Origin: Microvirga sp. VF16
GTDB taxonomy: Bacteria; Pseudomonadota; Alphaproteobacteria; Rhizobiales; Beijerinckiaceae
Reading direction: 5' to 3'
Assembly: GCF_016864375.1 (NCBI RefSeq)
Contig: NZ_CP069356.1
Location: 1,240,001 to 1,304,000 of the forward strand
DNA length: 64,000 bases
The notes under the pieces: model-generated
What the model was told of the DNA's origin: nothing
Database searches by the model: none
Seen by the model: only the letters and a program-made list of their open reading frames with translations
Translations under genes and position numbers: made by a program
In this document: piece by piece, positions 16,377-24,810 of the stretch
How positions within the stretch are numbered: position 1 is the first letter of the stretch
How the letters are laid out: each line of letters begins with the position of its first letter

Positions 16377-17582
16377 ATGCGACTTGTCATCATCGGCGTC
16401 GGCTTTGCCGGCATGTACGCCGCTCTGTCCGCGGCCCGCCTGCGCGACCTCCAGGGTGTTTCGCCCACGGAACTCGAGATCGCCCTGGTCGCACCGGAGC
16501 CAACTCTGGTGGTTCGGCCGCGGCTCTACGAACCGAAGCCCGAAACCCTCACAGCTCCTCTCCAGGGGGTCTTCAAGGCCATTGACGTGGTCTACGTGCA
16601 AGGCAACATCGAGACTGTCGATACAGCATCCCGCGTTGTGGAAGGCGTGACAGCCAACGGCATGCGGGGAAGTCTCTCCTACGATCGGCTCGTCATAGCG
16701 ACCGGCTCGCGGCTGTTTCACCCAGACATTCCTGGCCTCGGCGAGCACGCCTTCAGCGTCGACCAGCTCGACGACGCGATCGCGCTTTATCGACACCTGC
16801 ACAGTCTGGCTGATCGCCCCGCATCGAAGGCGCGCGATACGGTCGTCGTTGCCGGCGGCGGGTTCACCGGCATCGAGGCGGCAACAGAAATGCCGGCGCG
16901 GCTTCGTGCGATCCTCGGCGAGAATGCTAAAACACGGGTCATTATCGTTGAACGAAGTGACGTCATCGCTCCTGACATGGGCCCACGTCCTCGCCCCATC
17001 ATCGAGGAGGCCCTGCATGAGCTCGGCATCGAGGTCCGTCTCGGCGCCGGCGTCGCAGCCTTGCATGAATCCGGCGTCACGCTCTCTGACGGTGAGCACA
17101 TTGAAAGCGCAACCGTGATCTGGGCCGCCGGCATGCGTGCCGCACCGCTGACTACGCAGATCCCCGCCGAGCGCGATAATTTCGGTCGGCTGCTTGTCGA
17201 TCGCAATTTGCGTCTGCCATCGCAGCCAAGCGTCTTTGCCACCGGCGATGCCGCCCGGGCCGCATGCGACGATCTCGGCAACTACGCGCTGATGTCGTGC
17301 CAGCACGCCACGCGGATGGGAGCTTTTGCGGGCCACAATGCTGCGGCTGACCTGTTGGGTGTTCCGACCAAGCCCTATCACCAGAAGACATACGTCACCT
17401 GTCTCGACCTGGGCGAAGCCGGCGCGATCTTCACGCGAGGCTGGGACCGAAAGGTGGAACTGGTCGGGGCGGAGGCCAAGAAGACCAAGCAGGAGATCAA
17501 CACCGTGTGGATTTATCCGCCGCCCGCCGATCGTGCCGCTGCGCTCGCGTCAGCCGATCCGGAGCGTGTCACGGACCTCTAG
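16377..17582 (+). CDS. NAD(P)/FAD-dependent oxidoreductase, NDH-2 like
   Basis: The 401-residue protein has an N-terminal FAD Rossmann motif (LVIIGVGFAGMYAALSA), a mid-protein NAD-binding motif (VVVAGGGFTGIEAATEM, about residues 157-170) and the FAD-site ATGDAAR near residue 300. The layout is that of type II NADH dehydrogenases and related flavoproteins, without an obvious C-terminal membrane anchor. It probably passes electrons from NAD(P)H to quinone or another acceptor. It lies in the TetR-controlled cluster and could recycle NADH from 3-hydroxybutyrate oxidation; that is inference. A hairpin follows. Confidence 0.9.
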   Translation: MRLVIIGVGFAGMYAALSAARLRDLQGVSPTELEIALVAPEPTLVVRPRLYEPKPETLTAPLQGVFKAIDVVYVQGNIETVDTASRVVEGVTANGMRGSLSYDRLVIATGSRLFHPDIPGLGEHAFSVDQLDDAIALYRHLHSLADRPASKARDTVVVAGGGFTGIEAATEMPARLRAILGENAKTRVIIVERSDVIAPDMGPRPRPIIEEALHELGIEVRLGAGVAALHESGVTLSDGEHIESATVIWAAGMRAAPLTTQIPAERDNFGRLLVDRNLRLPSQPSVFATGDAARAACDDLGNYALMSCQHATRMGAFAGHNAAADLLGVPTKPYHQKTYVTCLDLGEAGAIFTRGWDRKVELVGAEAKKTKQEINTVWIYPPPADRAAALASADPERVTDL

Positions 17583-17598
17583 GTGCTCCTCACCATAG

Positions 17599-17623
17599 AC
17601 CGCGCTCTGCCTCTGAGCGCGGT
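17599..17623 (+). terminator. Hairpin after the flavoprotein gene
   Basis: Perfect 9-bp arms ACCGCGCTC and GAGCGCGGT around a 7-nt loop start 17 nt after the stop codon. No long T-run follows, so it may attenuate rather than end transcription into the acetoacetate decarboxylase gene. Confidence 0.5.
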
Positions 17624-17657
17624 TCACCTCCTAACGACCAACCTGGAATAATCGACG

Positions 17658-18470
17658 ATGGACCAACGCACTGTGCGCGGGACGGCGTTTGCCATGCCGC
17701 TGACAAACCCTGCTTTTCCACCCGGCCCCTACCGCTTCATCAACCGCGAGTACTTCATCATCCAATACCGGACGGATCCCGAGGCGCTGCGCCGGCTGGT
17801 ACCGGACCCGCTCGAGCTTGCCGAGCCGGTGGTGAACTACGAGTTCATCCGCATGCCGGATTCAACCGGCTTCGGCGACTACACTGAAAGCGGTCAGGTG
17901 ATTCCAGTCTCCTTCCAGGGCAGGGCCGGCACTTACACCCATCAGGTGTTTCTCAACGATCACCCGCCAATCGCCGGTGGGCGCGAGTTGTGGGGCTTTC
18001 CCAAGAAGCTGGCGCAACCGACCCTGGCGGTGGAGACCGATACGCTGGTCGGCACGTTGAACTACGGCTCGGTTCGGGTCGCGACCGGCACCATGGGCTA
18101 CAAGCACCGCGCCCTTGATCCCGCGCTCGAAGCCAGCAAGCTCGCCGCACCCAATTTCCTGGTCAAGGTCATCCCCCACGTGGATGGTACGGCGCGGATC
18201 TGCGAGCTGGTGCGCTTCCACCTCGAGGACATCACCGTGAAGGGCGCCTGGACTGGGCCGGCGGCGCTCGACCTGTTCTCGCACGCTTTGGCGCCTGTCG
18301 CCGAGCTGCCTGTCCTCCAGGTGCTTTTGGCGAAGCACATTGTTGCCGACCTGACCCTTGGGCTTGGCACGGTGGTCCACGATTACCTGTCTCCCGATCG
18401 ATCGGCACGTGGTGACATTGCCGCCTTGGCCGAAGCGACAGCTGGCTGGCCTGGAAACATCCGGAAATGA
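17658..18470 (+). CDS. adc: Acetoacetate decarboxylase
   Basis: The 270-residue protein is a full-length ADC: the Schiff-base Lys and its neighbour are in RELWGFPKKLA (Lys116 and Lys117 here, matching the clostridial 115/116 pair), with conserved YEFIRMPDSTGFGDY and NFLVKVIPHVDG segments. It converts acetoacetate to acetone and CO2 in the cytosol. It is followed after 13 nt by the patatin gene and then 3-hydroxybutyrate dehydrogenase, which makes acetoacetate, so the three form a coherent ketone-body/PHB breakdown set. Confidence 0.95.
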   Translation: MDQRTVRGTAFAMPLTNPAFPPGPYRFINREYFIIQYRTDPEALRRLVPDPLELAEPVVNYEFIRMPDSTGFGDYTESGQVIPVSFQGRAGTYTHQVFLNDHPPIAGGRELWGFPKKLAQPTLAVETDTLVGTLNYGSVRVATGTMGYKHRALDPALEASKLAAPNFLVKVIPHVDGTARICELVRFHLEDITVKGAWTGPAALDLFSHALAPVAELPVLQVLLAKHIVADLTLGLGTVVHDYLSPDRSARGDIAALAEATAGWPGNIRK

Positions 18471-18483
18471 CGGAGTTTGGATA

Positions 18484-19662
18484 ATGCTGAATATGATGCA
18501 CGATTCGATCAGCCCCGGGGCACCGCAAACCAAGTCGCTGCCATACGAGGTCGTGGCCTTGGTGCTGCAGGGCGGCGGAGCTCTTGGAGCCTATCAGGCC
18601 GGGGTTTATGAGGGCTTGCACGAGGCCGGCATTCGGCCGAATTGGGTGGCGGGTATCTCGATCGGAGCACTCAACGCTGCCATCATCGCCGGTTCCCCCG
18701 AACCTGAGCGCGTAGAGCGACTGCGCGAGTTCTGGGAAACCATCTGCGCCACCCCGGTGGAGTGGCCCGCGGGCCAAGGGCTGGCTGACGCCATGCCCTT
18801 TGCATTCGACGTTCGCTCGATGCACAACGCCGTTGCGGCGACGCGAGCGCTTCTGCAAGGCCAGCCCGGCTTCTTCAAACCGCGCTTTCCGCTACCCTTC
18901 TGGTCGCCCTTTACGGGCGATGCTGCGACGAGCTTCTACGATACGTCCCCGCTGCACCAGACGTTGGAGCGGCTTGTCGATTTCGACCGGCTGAACTCAG
19001 GCGAGGTCCGCGTGAGCGTCGGTGCTGTGAACGTCAGTACCGGGAATCTCACCTATTTCGACACGGCCGAACAGCCGTTGAGGCCGAAGCACTTTATGGC
19101 TTCCGGCGCTTTGCCGCCGGGCTTCCCAGCGATCGAAATCGACGGCGATCATTACTGGGATGGCGGCGTGGTCTGGAACACACCTCTTTCGCACGTGCTG
19201 GCCGACGAGCCACGGCGTGAGACGCTGACCTTCCAGGTTGATCTCTGGTCGGCCAAGGGGCGTATTCCCAACGACATGATGGAGGTGTCGAGCCGGTATA
19301 AAGACATTCAGTATTCGAGCCGAACGCGTGCCATCACCGACCAGGTGAAGCGGATGCAGAAGATGCGTCAGGCTTTGCAGCGAACGATCGACAAGTTGCC
19401 GGAGAGCGCAAAGGACGATCCAGAGATCAGCGCTATCATGGATATGGCCCGCCACTGCTCTTACAACATCATCCACCTGATCTATCAGTCCAAGATCTAT
19501 GAGGGCCACTCCAAGGATTATGAATTCGGGCTGAACGCCATGCGCAGTCACTGGCAGAGCGGACTGGACGACATTCGCCGCACGCTAGCCGATCCACGGC
19601 GTCTGGATCCGCCGCCACCGGATCTCGGCATTGTAACGCATGACGTACATCGCGGCGATTGA
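18484..19662 (+). CDS. Patatin-like phospholipase with DUF3734
   Basis: From the ATG at 18484 the 392-residue protein has the patatin oxyanion motif LQGGGALGAYQAGVY, nucleophile Ser in GISIGALN, and the Asp in YWDGGVVWNTP, followed by the DUF3734 C-terminal region. The family hydrolyses lipid esters; in alphaproteobacteria this form sits next to 3-hydroxybutyrate dehydrogenase and is suspected to act on polyhydroxybutyrate or its oligomers. A GGAG stands upstream of the start; the longer in-frame start at 18358 lies inside adc. It overlaps the next open frame, but the dehydrogenase proper starts 49 nt on. Confidence 0.93.
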   Translation: MLNMMHDSISPGAPQTKSLPYEVVALVLQGGGALGAYQAGVYEGLHEAGIRPNWVAGISIGALNAAIIAGSPEPERVERLREFWETICATPVEWPAGQGLADAMPFAFDVRSMHNAVAATRALLQGQPGFFKPRFPLPFWSPFTGDAATSFYDTSPLHQTLERLVDFDRLNSGEVRVSVGAVNVSTGNLTYFDTAEQPLRPKHFMASGALPPGFPAIEIDGDHYWDGGVVWNTPLSHVLADEPRRETLTFQVDLWSAKGRIPNDMMEVSSRYKDIQYSSRTRAITDQVKRMQKMRQALQRTIDKLPESAKDDPEISAIMDMARHCSYNIIHLIYQSKIYEGHSKDYEFGLNAMRSHWQSGLDDIRRTLADPRRLDPPPPDLGIVTHDVHRGD

Positions 19663-19711
19663 GCAGCGACAGATCTCATTGGTCAGGATCAGGACCTCGA
19701 AAGGGAATTCC

Positions 19712-20494
19712 ATGTTGAAGGGGAAGGTAGCGATCGTCACCGGCTCGACCAGCGGCATCGGGCTGGGGATCGCCAACGAACTGGCCCGGTTGGGCGCAGA
19801 CATCATATTGAATGGCCTTGGCGATGCCGACGAAATCGAAGCGACCCGCAGCGGACTCGTACGCGACCACGGCGTGCGCGTTGTTTACGACGGCGCCGAC
19901 ATGTCGGACGGGGAAGCCGTGCGCGAACTGATCGCCACGACAGTCGAGACGTTCGGGCGTGTCGACATTCTGGTGAACAATGCCGGAATCCAGTTCACTG
20001 CGCCGGTGGAAGAATTCCCGCCCGCCAAATGGAATGCCATTCTGGCGATCAATTTGTCAGCCGCGTTCCACGGCATTGCGGCAGCCGTGCCCCGGATGAG
20101 GAAGCAGGGTTGGGGGCGGATCGTCAACATCGCCTCCGCCCATGGCCTCGTCGGTTCACCCCATAAGGCCGCCTATGTTGCAGCCAAGCATGGGCTTGTC
20201 GGTCTGACCAAGGTGGTTGGCCTCGAGACTGCCGGCAGTGGCGTGACCTGCAATGCCATCTGCCCTGGCTGGGTGCGAACGCCGTTAGTCGAAAAGCAGA
20301 TCAGCGATATCGCCGCAGAGAGGCATATCAGCGAGAAGGAGGCGACAAAGGAGCTGCTGGCGGAAAAGCAGCCGTCCCTGACCTTTGTCTCTCCAGCTCA
20401 ACTCGGCGGCACCGTTGCCTTCCTGTGCTCGGATGCTGCCAGCCAGATCACCGGCGCGGCAATCTCCATCGATGGCGGCTGGACCGCACTGTAG
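19712..20494 (+). CDS. bdhA: 3-hydroxybutyrate dehydrogenase
   Basis: The 260-residue short-chain dehydrogenase shows TGSTSGIGLGIA, NNAGIQFTAPVEEFP, the catalytic Tyr-Lys in AAYVAAKHGLVGLTK, and a family-typical C terminus GAAISIDGGWTAL. It interconverts (R)-3-hydroxybutyrate and acetoacetate with NAD. The start at 19712 begins at the canonical MLKGKVAIVTG, with AGGGAA upstream. Co-location with adc and patatin supports PHB or ketone-body catabolism under the 15 kb TetR. Confidence 0.95.
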   Translation: MLKGKVAIVTGSTSGIGLGIANELARLGADIILNGLGDADEIEATRSGLVRDHGVRVVYDGADMSDGEAVRELIATTVETFGRVDILVNNAGIQFTAPVEEFPPAKWNAILAINLSAAFHGIAAAVPRMRKQGWGRIVNIASAHGLVGSPHKAAYVAAKHGLVGLTKVVGLETAGSGVTCNAICPGWVRTPLVEKQISDIAAERHISEKEATKELLAEKQPSLTFVSPAQLGGTVAFLCSDAASQITGAAISIDGGWTAL

Positions 20495-20540
20495 CTGGAA
20501 ATGGCTATGGTGCCTCGCGGACGCGAACTGACCTGAGACA

Positions 20541-20579
20541 CCTAAACTTCAGTATAGTCGTCGTAGACTTATCGAGTGG
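20541..20579 (+). promoter_or_regulatory. Copy C of the recurrent ~39-bp regulatory element
   Basis: The plus strand carries CCTAAACTTCAGTATAG, GTAGAC and ATCGAGTGG in the same spacing as copy B, followed by the same CATCCACGCCA extension. It lies about 135 bp upstream of emrA and ahead of the repressor-controlled promoter at 20654, so emrA may be under both activation and repression. Confidence 0.7.
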
Positions 20580-20653
20580 GCATCCACGCCACTGGCTCAA
20601 TAGTGCCGCCTCTCCTGTGCAGGTATCCTTCTGGAGCAAGCGGTAACCTGTCC

Positions 20654-20703
20654 TTGACTGGTAACTGACATTACCGTATAGGTCAGTGGTAATATGTATT
20701 ACC
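20654..20703 (+). promoter_or_regulatory. emrA promoter with two TetR-type operators
   Basis: TTGACT (20654-20659) and TATAGG (20677-20682) are 17 bp apart, and the spacer contains the operator GGTAACTGACATTACC (20660-20675). A second operator, GGTAATATGTATTACC, is at 20688-20703 and overlaps the expected transcript start. Layout, spacing and the CCTTGACTGGTAAC core are shared with 15721-15772. Confidence 0.78.
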
Positions 20704-20713
20704 GGAGGGCGCC

Positions 20714-21748
20714 ATGGCGCAGCTCAGCAAGAAGAAGCGGATCGGCATCCTGTTGTGCCTTGGCGCCGGTGTCGTCACGGCGGCCGGTTGGGCTTGGGCC
20801 CGCTCAAGCGACGAGACATCGACCGACAACGCCTACATCCGCGGCGACGTGACCTCGCTTGCCCCAAAGGTTGCAGGCTATGCCATGGCGGTCGAGGTTG
20901 AGGACAATCAACCCGTACGAGTAGGAGACGTCTTGTTCCGGATCGACGATCGGGACTACCGCGCCCGGCTTGCGCAAGCCGTGGCCAATATCGAAGCGGC
21001 CCAGGCCCGCCTGACCAATGTCGATGCGGAGACCGAACTCCAGCACGCGCTCATCCGGCAAGCCGAAGCCCAGAAGCAATCGGCCGTGGCCGAGTTGAAC
21101 CGCGCGACCAAGGCCTCGGACCGCCATCGTCAGCTGATCCGCAGCAATGCCGTGAGCCAGGCCCAGATCGATGAAAGCGACGCGGTGCGATTGCGAGCAG
21201 AGGCAGGAGTCACAGCGGCCTCCGCAACGGTCGAGGCTCAACAGCGGCGCATTGGTGTCCTTGTGACCCAGCGTGAAGCGGCTGTGGCCGCGGTGGCGCA
21301 GGCCCAGGCCGCACGCGATCTCGCCCAGATCGATCTCGACAACACCGTGGTTCGGGCGCCGGTCGGCGGCGTGATCGGCAACCGCCAGGTCCGCGTCGGC
21401 CGGCTTGTCGCGCCGGGCGCTGCCCTGCTCGATATCGTTCCGGTCGCCGATGTTTGGATCGTGGCGAACTTCAAGGAAACCCAGCTCGAACAGATCCGGC
21501 CCGGTCAGCGTGCCCGGATTTCCGTCGATGGCTATCCGAACGAGGCGCTTGAAGGTATCGTGGACAGCTTCGCGCCTGGAAGTGGGTCTGCCTTCAGCCT
21601 GCTTCCCGCAGACAATGCGACAGGAAACTTCGTTCGCGTCGTCCAGCGCGTCCCGGTCAAGATCCGGTTTGCCAACAATCCGTTGCCCGGCCGGCTCGTG
21701 CCCGGCCTGTCGGCGCGGGTCGAGATTACTGAAGGAAGCGGCTCATGA
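20714..21748 (+). CDS. emrA: HlyD/EmrA-family membrane fusion protein
   Basis: The 344-residue protein has one N-terminal membrane anchor (RIGILLCLGAGVVTAAGWAWA), a biotinyl-lipoyl motif (TDNAYIRGDVTSLAPKVAGY), a long coiled-coil hairpin (about residues 90-200) and the C-terminal VRAPVGGVIGNRQVRVG and ETQLEQIRPGQRARI barrels. It bridges an inner-membrane MFS pump to an outer-membrane channel. The ATG has GGAGG 8 nt upstream, just past the operator at 20688. It overlaps the broken emrB by 4 nt, so the pump partner may not be made. Confidence 0.93.
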   Translation: MAQLSKKKRIGILLCLGAGVVTAAGWAWARSSDETSTDNAYIRGDVTSLAPKVAGYAMAVEVEDNQPVRVGDVLFRIDDRDYRARLAQAVANIEAAQARLTNVDAETELQHALIRQAEAQKQSAVAELNRATKASDRHRQLIRSNAVSQAQIDESDAVRLRAEAGVTAASATVEAQQRRIGVLVTQREAAVAAVAQAQAARDLAQIDLDNTVVRAPVGGVIGNRQVRVGRLVAPGAALLDIVPVADVWIVANFKETQLEQIRPGQRARISVDGYPNEALEGIVDSFAPGSGSAFSLLPADNATGNFVRVVQRVPVKIRFANNPLPGRLVPGLSARVEITEGSGS

Positions 21749-23414
21749 CTGCGGCCGTCGTCGCCCTGCCGAGCCGCGACAAGCCTGCGACTGGAATCCT
21801 TCTTGTCACTGGGATCGTGCTGGCGGCTCTGACGGAGGCGATCGCCAGCACTGTCCTGTCGCTCGGGTGGGCCGACATCATCGGCGACACCTATGCTACC
21901 CCGGATGAGTTCGCCTGGCTCGATGTCGGCTACACTACACTGCGCTCAAGATGATCGGGTTCGTCGCTGCTCCCTGGCTGATGACCCGGATCAATCTACG
22001 CAGCCTGATCATTGGGGCGACCCTCGTGATGGGCGCGGCCTGTGGCCTGGCGGCCTTCACGGCTCGCCTGGACCTGTTGATCACGCTTCGTATCTTCCAG
22101 GGTCTTTCCGGCGGTATTCTCCTGGTTGCGGGCCAGGCGATCATCTTTCTCGCCTATCCGCGATCCTATCAGCCGATCCTACAGGCTCTGTTTGCCATGG
22201 GGTCCGTCGTGGCCCCTGCGACAATCGCGCCAGCTCTCCAAGGCTGGCTGCTCGATAGCCACTCCTGGACATGGATCTTCTTCAGTGTGGTTCCGCTAGC
22301 CATGGCGGCTGCCGGCCTCCTGCTGATGGTCGATGGCCCAGATCCCATCAAGGCTACGCCGCGTCCGTTCGACTGGATCGGCTTCTCGCTGATCTCCACC
22401 ACCCTGTTGTGCTTCACTTATGTGCTCAGCCAGGGCAGCCGGTGGGACTGGTTCGAGGAACCGCGCATCCTGTGGCTGACCGTGATTGGCACAGCCACCC
22501 TGCTGGCCTTTCTTGGTCAACAAGTCATGACCAGCCCCCGCGGCCTGCTCAATTTTACTGCGTTTCGATCAGAGGATTTTACCTTTGCCTTCATCGTCAG
22601 CTTTGTTGCCGGCGCCGCTTTGTTCGGAAGCGCGTTCCTGATCCCGTCCTTTGCCGTGTCCGTCCTCGCGTTCACGCCGACCGATGCCGGCCTACTCTTG
22701 TTGCCAAGCGGCGCCCTTTTTGTCGGAGCGCTCCTGATCGCCGCTTTCCTCTTCCAGGTGCGCCGTGTTGCTCCATTCGCGACTGTACCGTTCGGCATTC
22801 TGATGATCATGGTCGCGATGTGGATGCTGTCTGGCTCGACCAGTCAAAGCGGCGCGGACGACATGATGGGCGCCATCCTGCTGCGCGGCCTGGGCCTCGG
22901 CTTCCTGTTTCTGTCGATTACCCTGATCGCCTTCAGCACTCTCAACAGCGCCAATCTTGCCTCCGGCATCGGGCTCTTCAATACGGGCCGTCAGCTTGGC
23001 GGTCTCATGGGGGTTGCCGGGCTCCAGACCCTGATCGAGCACAACGTCGTGGGCAACCTCGCGGTGCTCGGCTCCCACGTCGCAGCCGGCGTTCCGGCGA
23101 TCAGTGAGCGGTTAACGGCAACGACGGCCATGTTGGTGGCAAAAGGCATGGACGCCGCAGCGGCCAGCCGTGCTGCCATGAGCCTGCTGGGCCGGGTCGT
23201 TGCAGGTCAGTCGACCTTGATTGCCTTCGATACGGCGTTCAATGCGGTCGCAATACTCTTCCTCATCGCCGCGCCGTTGTTGGTCACCATCAAGGTCGGC
23301 CTGCACCGGTACGCGAAGGCGCAAGCTGCGAAGCCGCTGGGGACGGTTGAGTTACATCCCCGGCCACCGGTCAAACAAGAGGCGGAGACAATCCCGCTTC
23401 AGGCGTTCGGCTGA
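21745..23414 (+). pseudogene. emrB: DHA2 (EmrB) MFS efflux pump broken by a 5-bp duplication
   Basis: The first 69 codons (MTAAVVALPSRDKPATGILL onward) end in DVGYTTL-RSR-stop at 21954, and an open frame of 487 codons (21951-23414) continues the same 14-helix DHA2 transporter from MIGFVAAPWLMTR. The break coincides with a tandem TACAC-TACAC at 21931-21940; removing one copy restores GYTALKMIGFVAAPW, as in homologs. The stop and the next ATG overlap as ATGA, so reinitiation could produce a protein lacking the first membrane helix. Phase variation through the 5-bp repeat, simple mutation or sequence error are the alternatives. Confidence 0.85.
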
Positions 23415-23511
23415 ATCTGCATTGGCCGAGACCAACAACGAGCTTCCCCTTGCGGGACGCCCAACGTGCGAACCTGTGCCCCCTCCACGCAGGCTCCATG
23501 AGCATCCCGCC

Positions 23512-23538
23512 GGGCCCTGGCCGCCGCAGCCAGGGCCC
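23512..23538 (+). terminator. Hairpin after emrB
   Basis: Perfect 10-bp arms GGGCCCTGGC and GCCAGGGCCC with a 7-nt loop lie about 100 nt after the pump gene and before the TetR gene. There is no T-run. Confidence 0.45.
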
Positions 23539-23573
23539 ACTCGTAACTATGTCACGAATATCTAGGATGGATC

Positions 23574-24227
23574 ATGCTCGACAACATACCTCCCGCGGGT
23601 GACGGGCGAACCCCTGATCTCCAGATCATCCTCAAGAGGCGTCAGATCGTCGACGGCGCTCGCCAGATCTTCCTCCAGAGCGGCTATGCGGAAGCCAGCA
23701 TGGACGAGATCGCCGCTAAAGCGGGGGTCTCGAAGGGCACGCTCTACAACCATTTTGACAGCAAGGATGACATGTTCAAGTCGCTGATCCATGCGGAAGC
23801 AAAGCGACTTGCACGCGACCTGCCATCCCCTGACCCGGAGGATCCCAATCCAGCCTCTGCTCTGACGCGGATTGGGATTGCAATTCTCCAGATCCTGGAA
23901 GTCCCAGCGACGGTGGCTACCCTACGCCTGGTCATCGGTGCCCTTGGCCGGTTCCCCAATCTGGGCGAGGAGTTCCTCATCCAAAGCCTTGGCCCAACGG
24001 TCGAGCGGATCGCGGAGTACCTCGATACTCATGTGGCCCCCGGCGACATTCAGATTCAGAACACCCGTTCCGCAGCGGAGCAGTTCGCGAGGTGGTGTTT
24101 GGCGTATGCGATGGAGGGCGTCCTCATGCCTGATCAGCCCCGGCAGACGGAGGCAGATTATGCTGCTTGGGTAGAGCAGGTGCTGCGTGCCTCAAGCATC
24201 TCAACTGGTGCGCATGAGCATGCATGA
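23574..24227 (+). CDS. TetR/AcrR-family regulator
   Basis: The 217-residue protein has a TetR HTH (RRQIVDGARQIFLQSGYAEA to VSKGTLYNHFDSKDDMF) preceded by a 25-residue lead, and a TetR_C AefR-like ligand domain with LRLVIGALGRFPNLGEEF. It follows the emrAB genes on the same strand, separated by a hairpin, and may be a second regulator of that pump. Its own operators were not recognised; the GGTAA operators are assigned to the 15 kb TetR because that gene lies next to one pair. Confidence 0.9.
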   Translation: MLDNIPPAGDGRTPDLQIILKRRQIVDGARQIFLQSGYAEASMDEIAAKAGVSKGTLYNHFDSKDDMFKSLIHAEAKRLARDLPSPDPEDPNPASALTRIGIAILQILEVPATVATLRLVIGALGRFPNLGEEFLIQSLGPTVERIAEYLDTHVAPGDIQIQNTRSAAEQFARWCLAYAMEGVLMPDQPRQTEADYAAWVEQVLRASSISTGAHEHA

Positions 24228-24663
24228 TGTCCCGTTGGCTCCCGCTCATCGCGTTCTTCCGCTAGCCGGACAACCAGATAACTGTCTATTCGCTCGTACC
24301 CGAGTGAATGGCTGGCGTAGTGCGTTGGCCGCCGGATGCCTGGTCGGCTCATTGCTCGTCGGTCCCTCTGTCGAAGCGGATGAGTTCGACCCTTTCGTCG
24401 TCTATGAGGAGGCGAAAGTTCTGAACGATCAATGGCAGGTCTGTGCCGCATCTGCCCTAAAGGGCAGGCTTCAGGCGAACCAGCCGGCAGAGCAACTTGC
24501 AGAGCAAGCACTTGATCGGTGCCGTGCCAGACAGGACAGCCTAGACCGCTTTCTGGTCAAGAGAGTTGGGGAGAGAAGTGCCAGCAATGTGATGGCGCTC
24601 CTACGGGAGAAGTATCAATCCGGCTTGATTGCTGCCATCACAGAACTGCGGACGCACGATTAG
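24214..24663 (+). CDS. Predicted periplasmic protein, function unknown
   Basis: I do not recognise this family. The frame has a hydrophobic signal-like segment (LAAGCLVGSLLVGPSVEADE) at about residues 40-57, then a helical domain with paired Cys residues (WQVCAASALKGR and ALDRCRARQDS) and a conserved-looking C terminus. The signal is unusually far from the ATG at 24214, which overlaps the TetR stop; a GTG at 24304 would place it directly at the N terminus and may be the real start. A small secreted helical protein is the safest description. Confidence 0.6.
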   Translation: MSMHDVPLAPAHRVLPLAGQPDNCLFARTRVNGWRSALAAGCLVGSLLVGPSVEADEFDPFVVYEEAKVLNDQWQVCAASALKGRLQANQPAEQLAEQALDRCRARQDSLDRFLVKRVGERSASNVMALLREKYQSGLIAAITELRTHD

Positions 24664-24810
24664 GCCAGTTCGGCCGCTCACGGTGGGGCGGGTAAGCACG
24701 ATGCTGCTCAACCGTCAGAGTTCACCACCGGATTGACCCGTAGGACCCAACGATCCGGCACCTAAACATTCTCACTTGAGCTCTCGGGTTGCTTCAAAGG
24801 GCGATCCGTT

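Noticed and set aside
16104..17381. A 425-codon open frame on the minus strand
   Set aside because: It is antisense to the clear NDH-2-like flavoprotein and the 15921 gene, with composition typical of an antisense shadow in GC-rich coding DNA.
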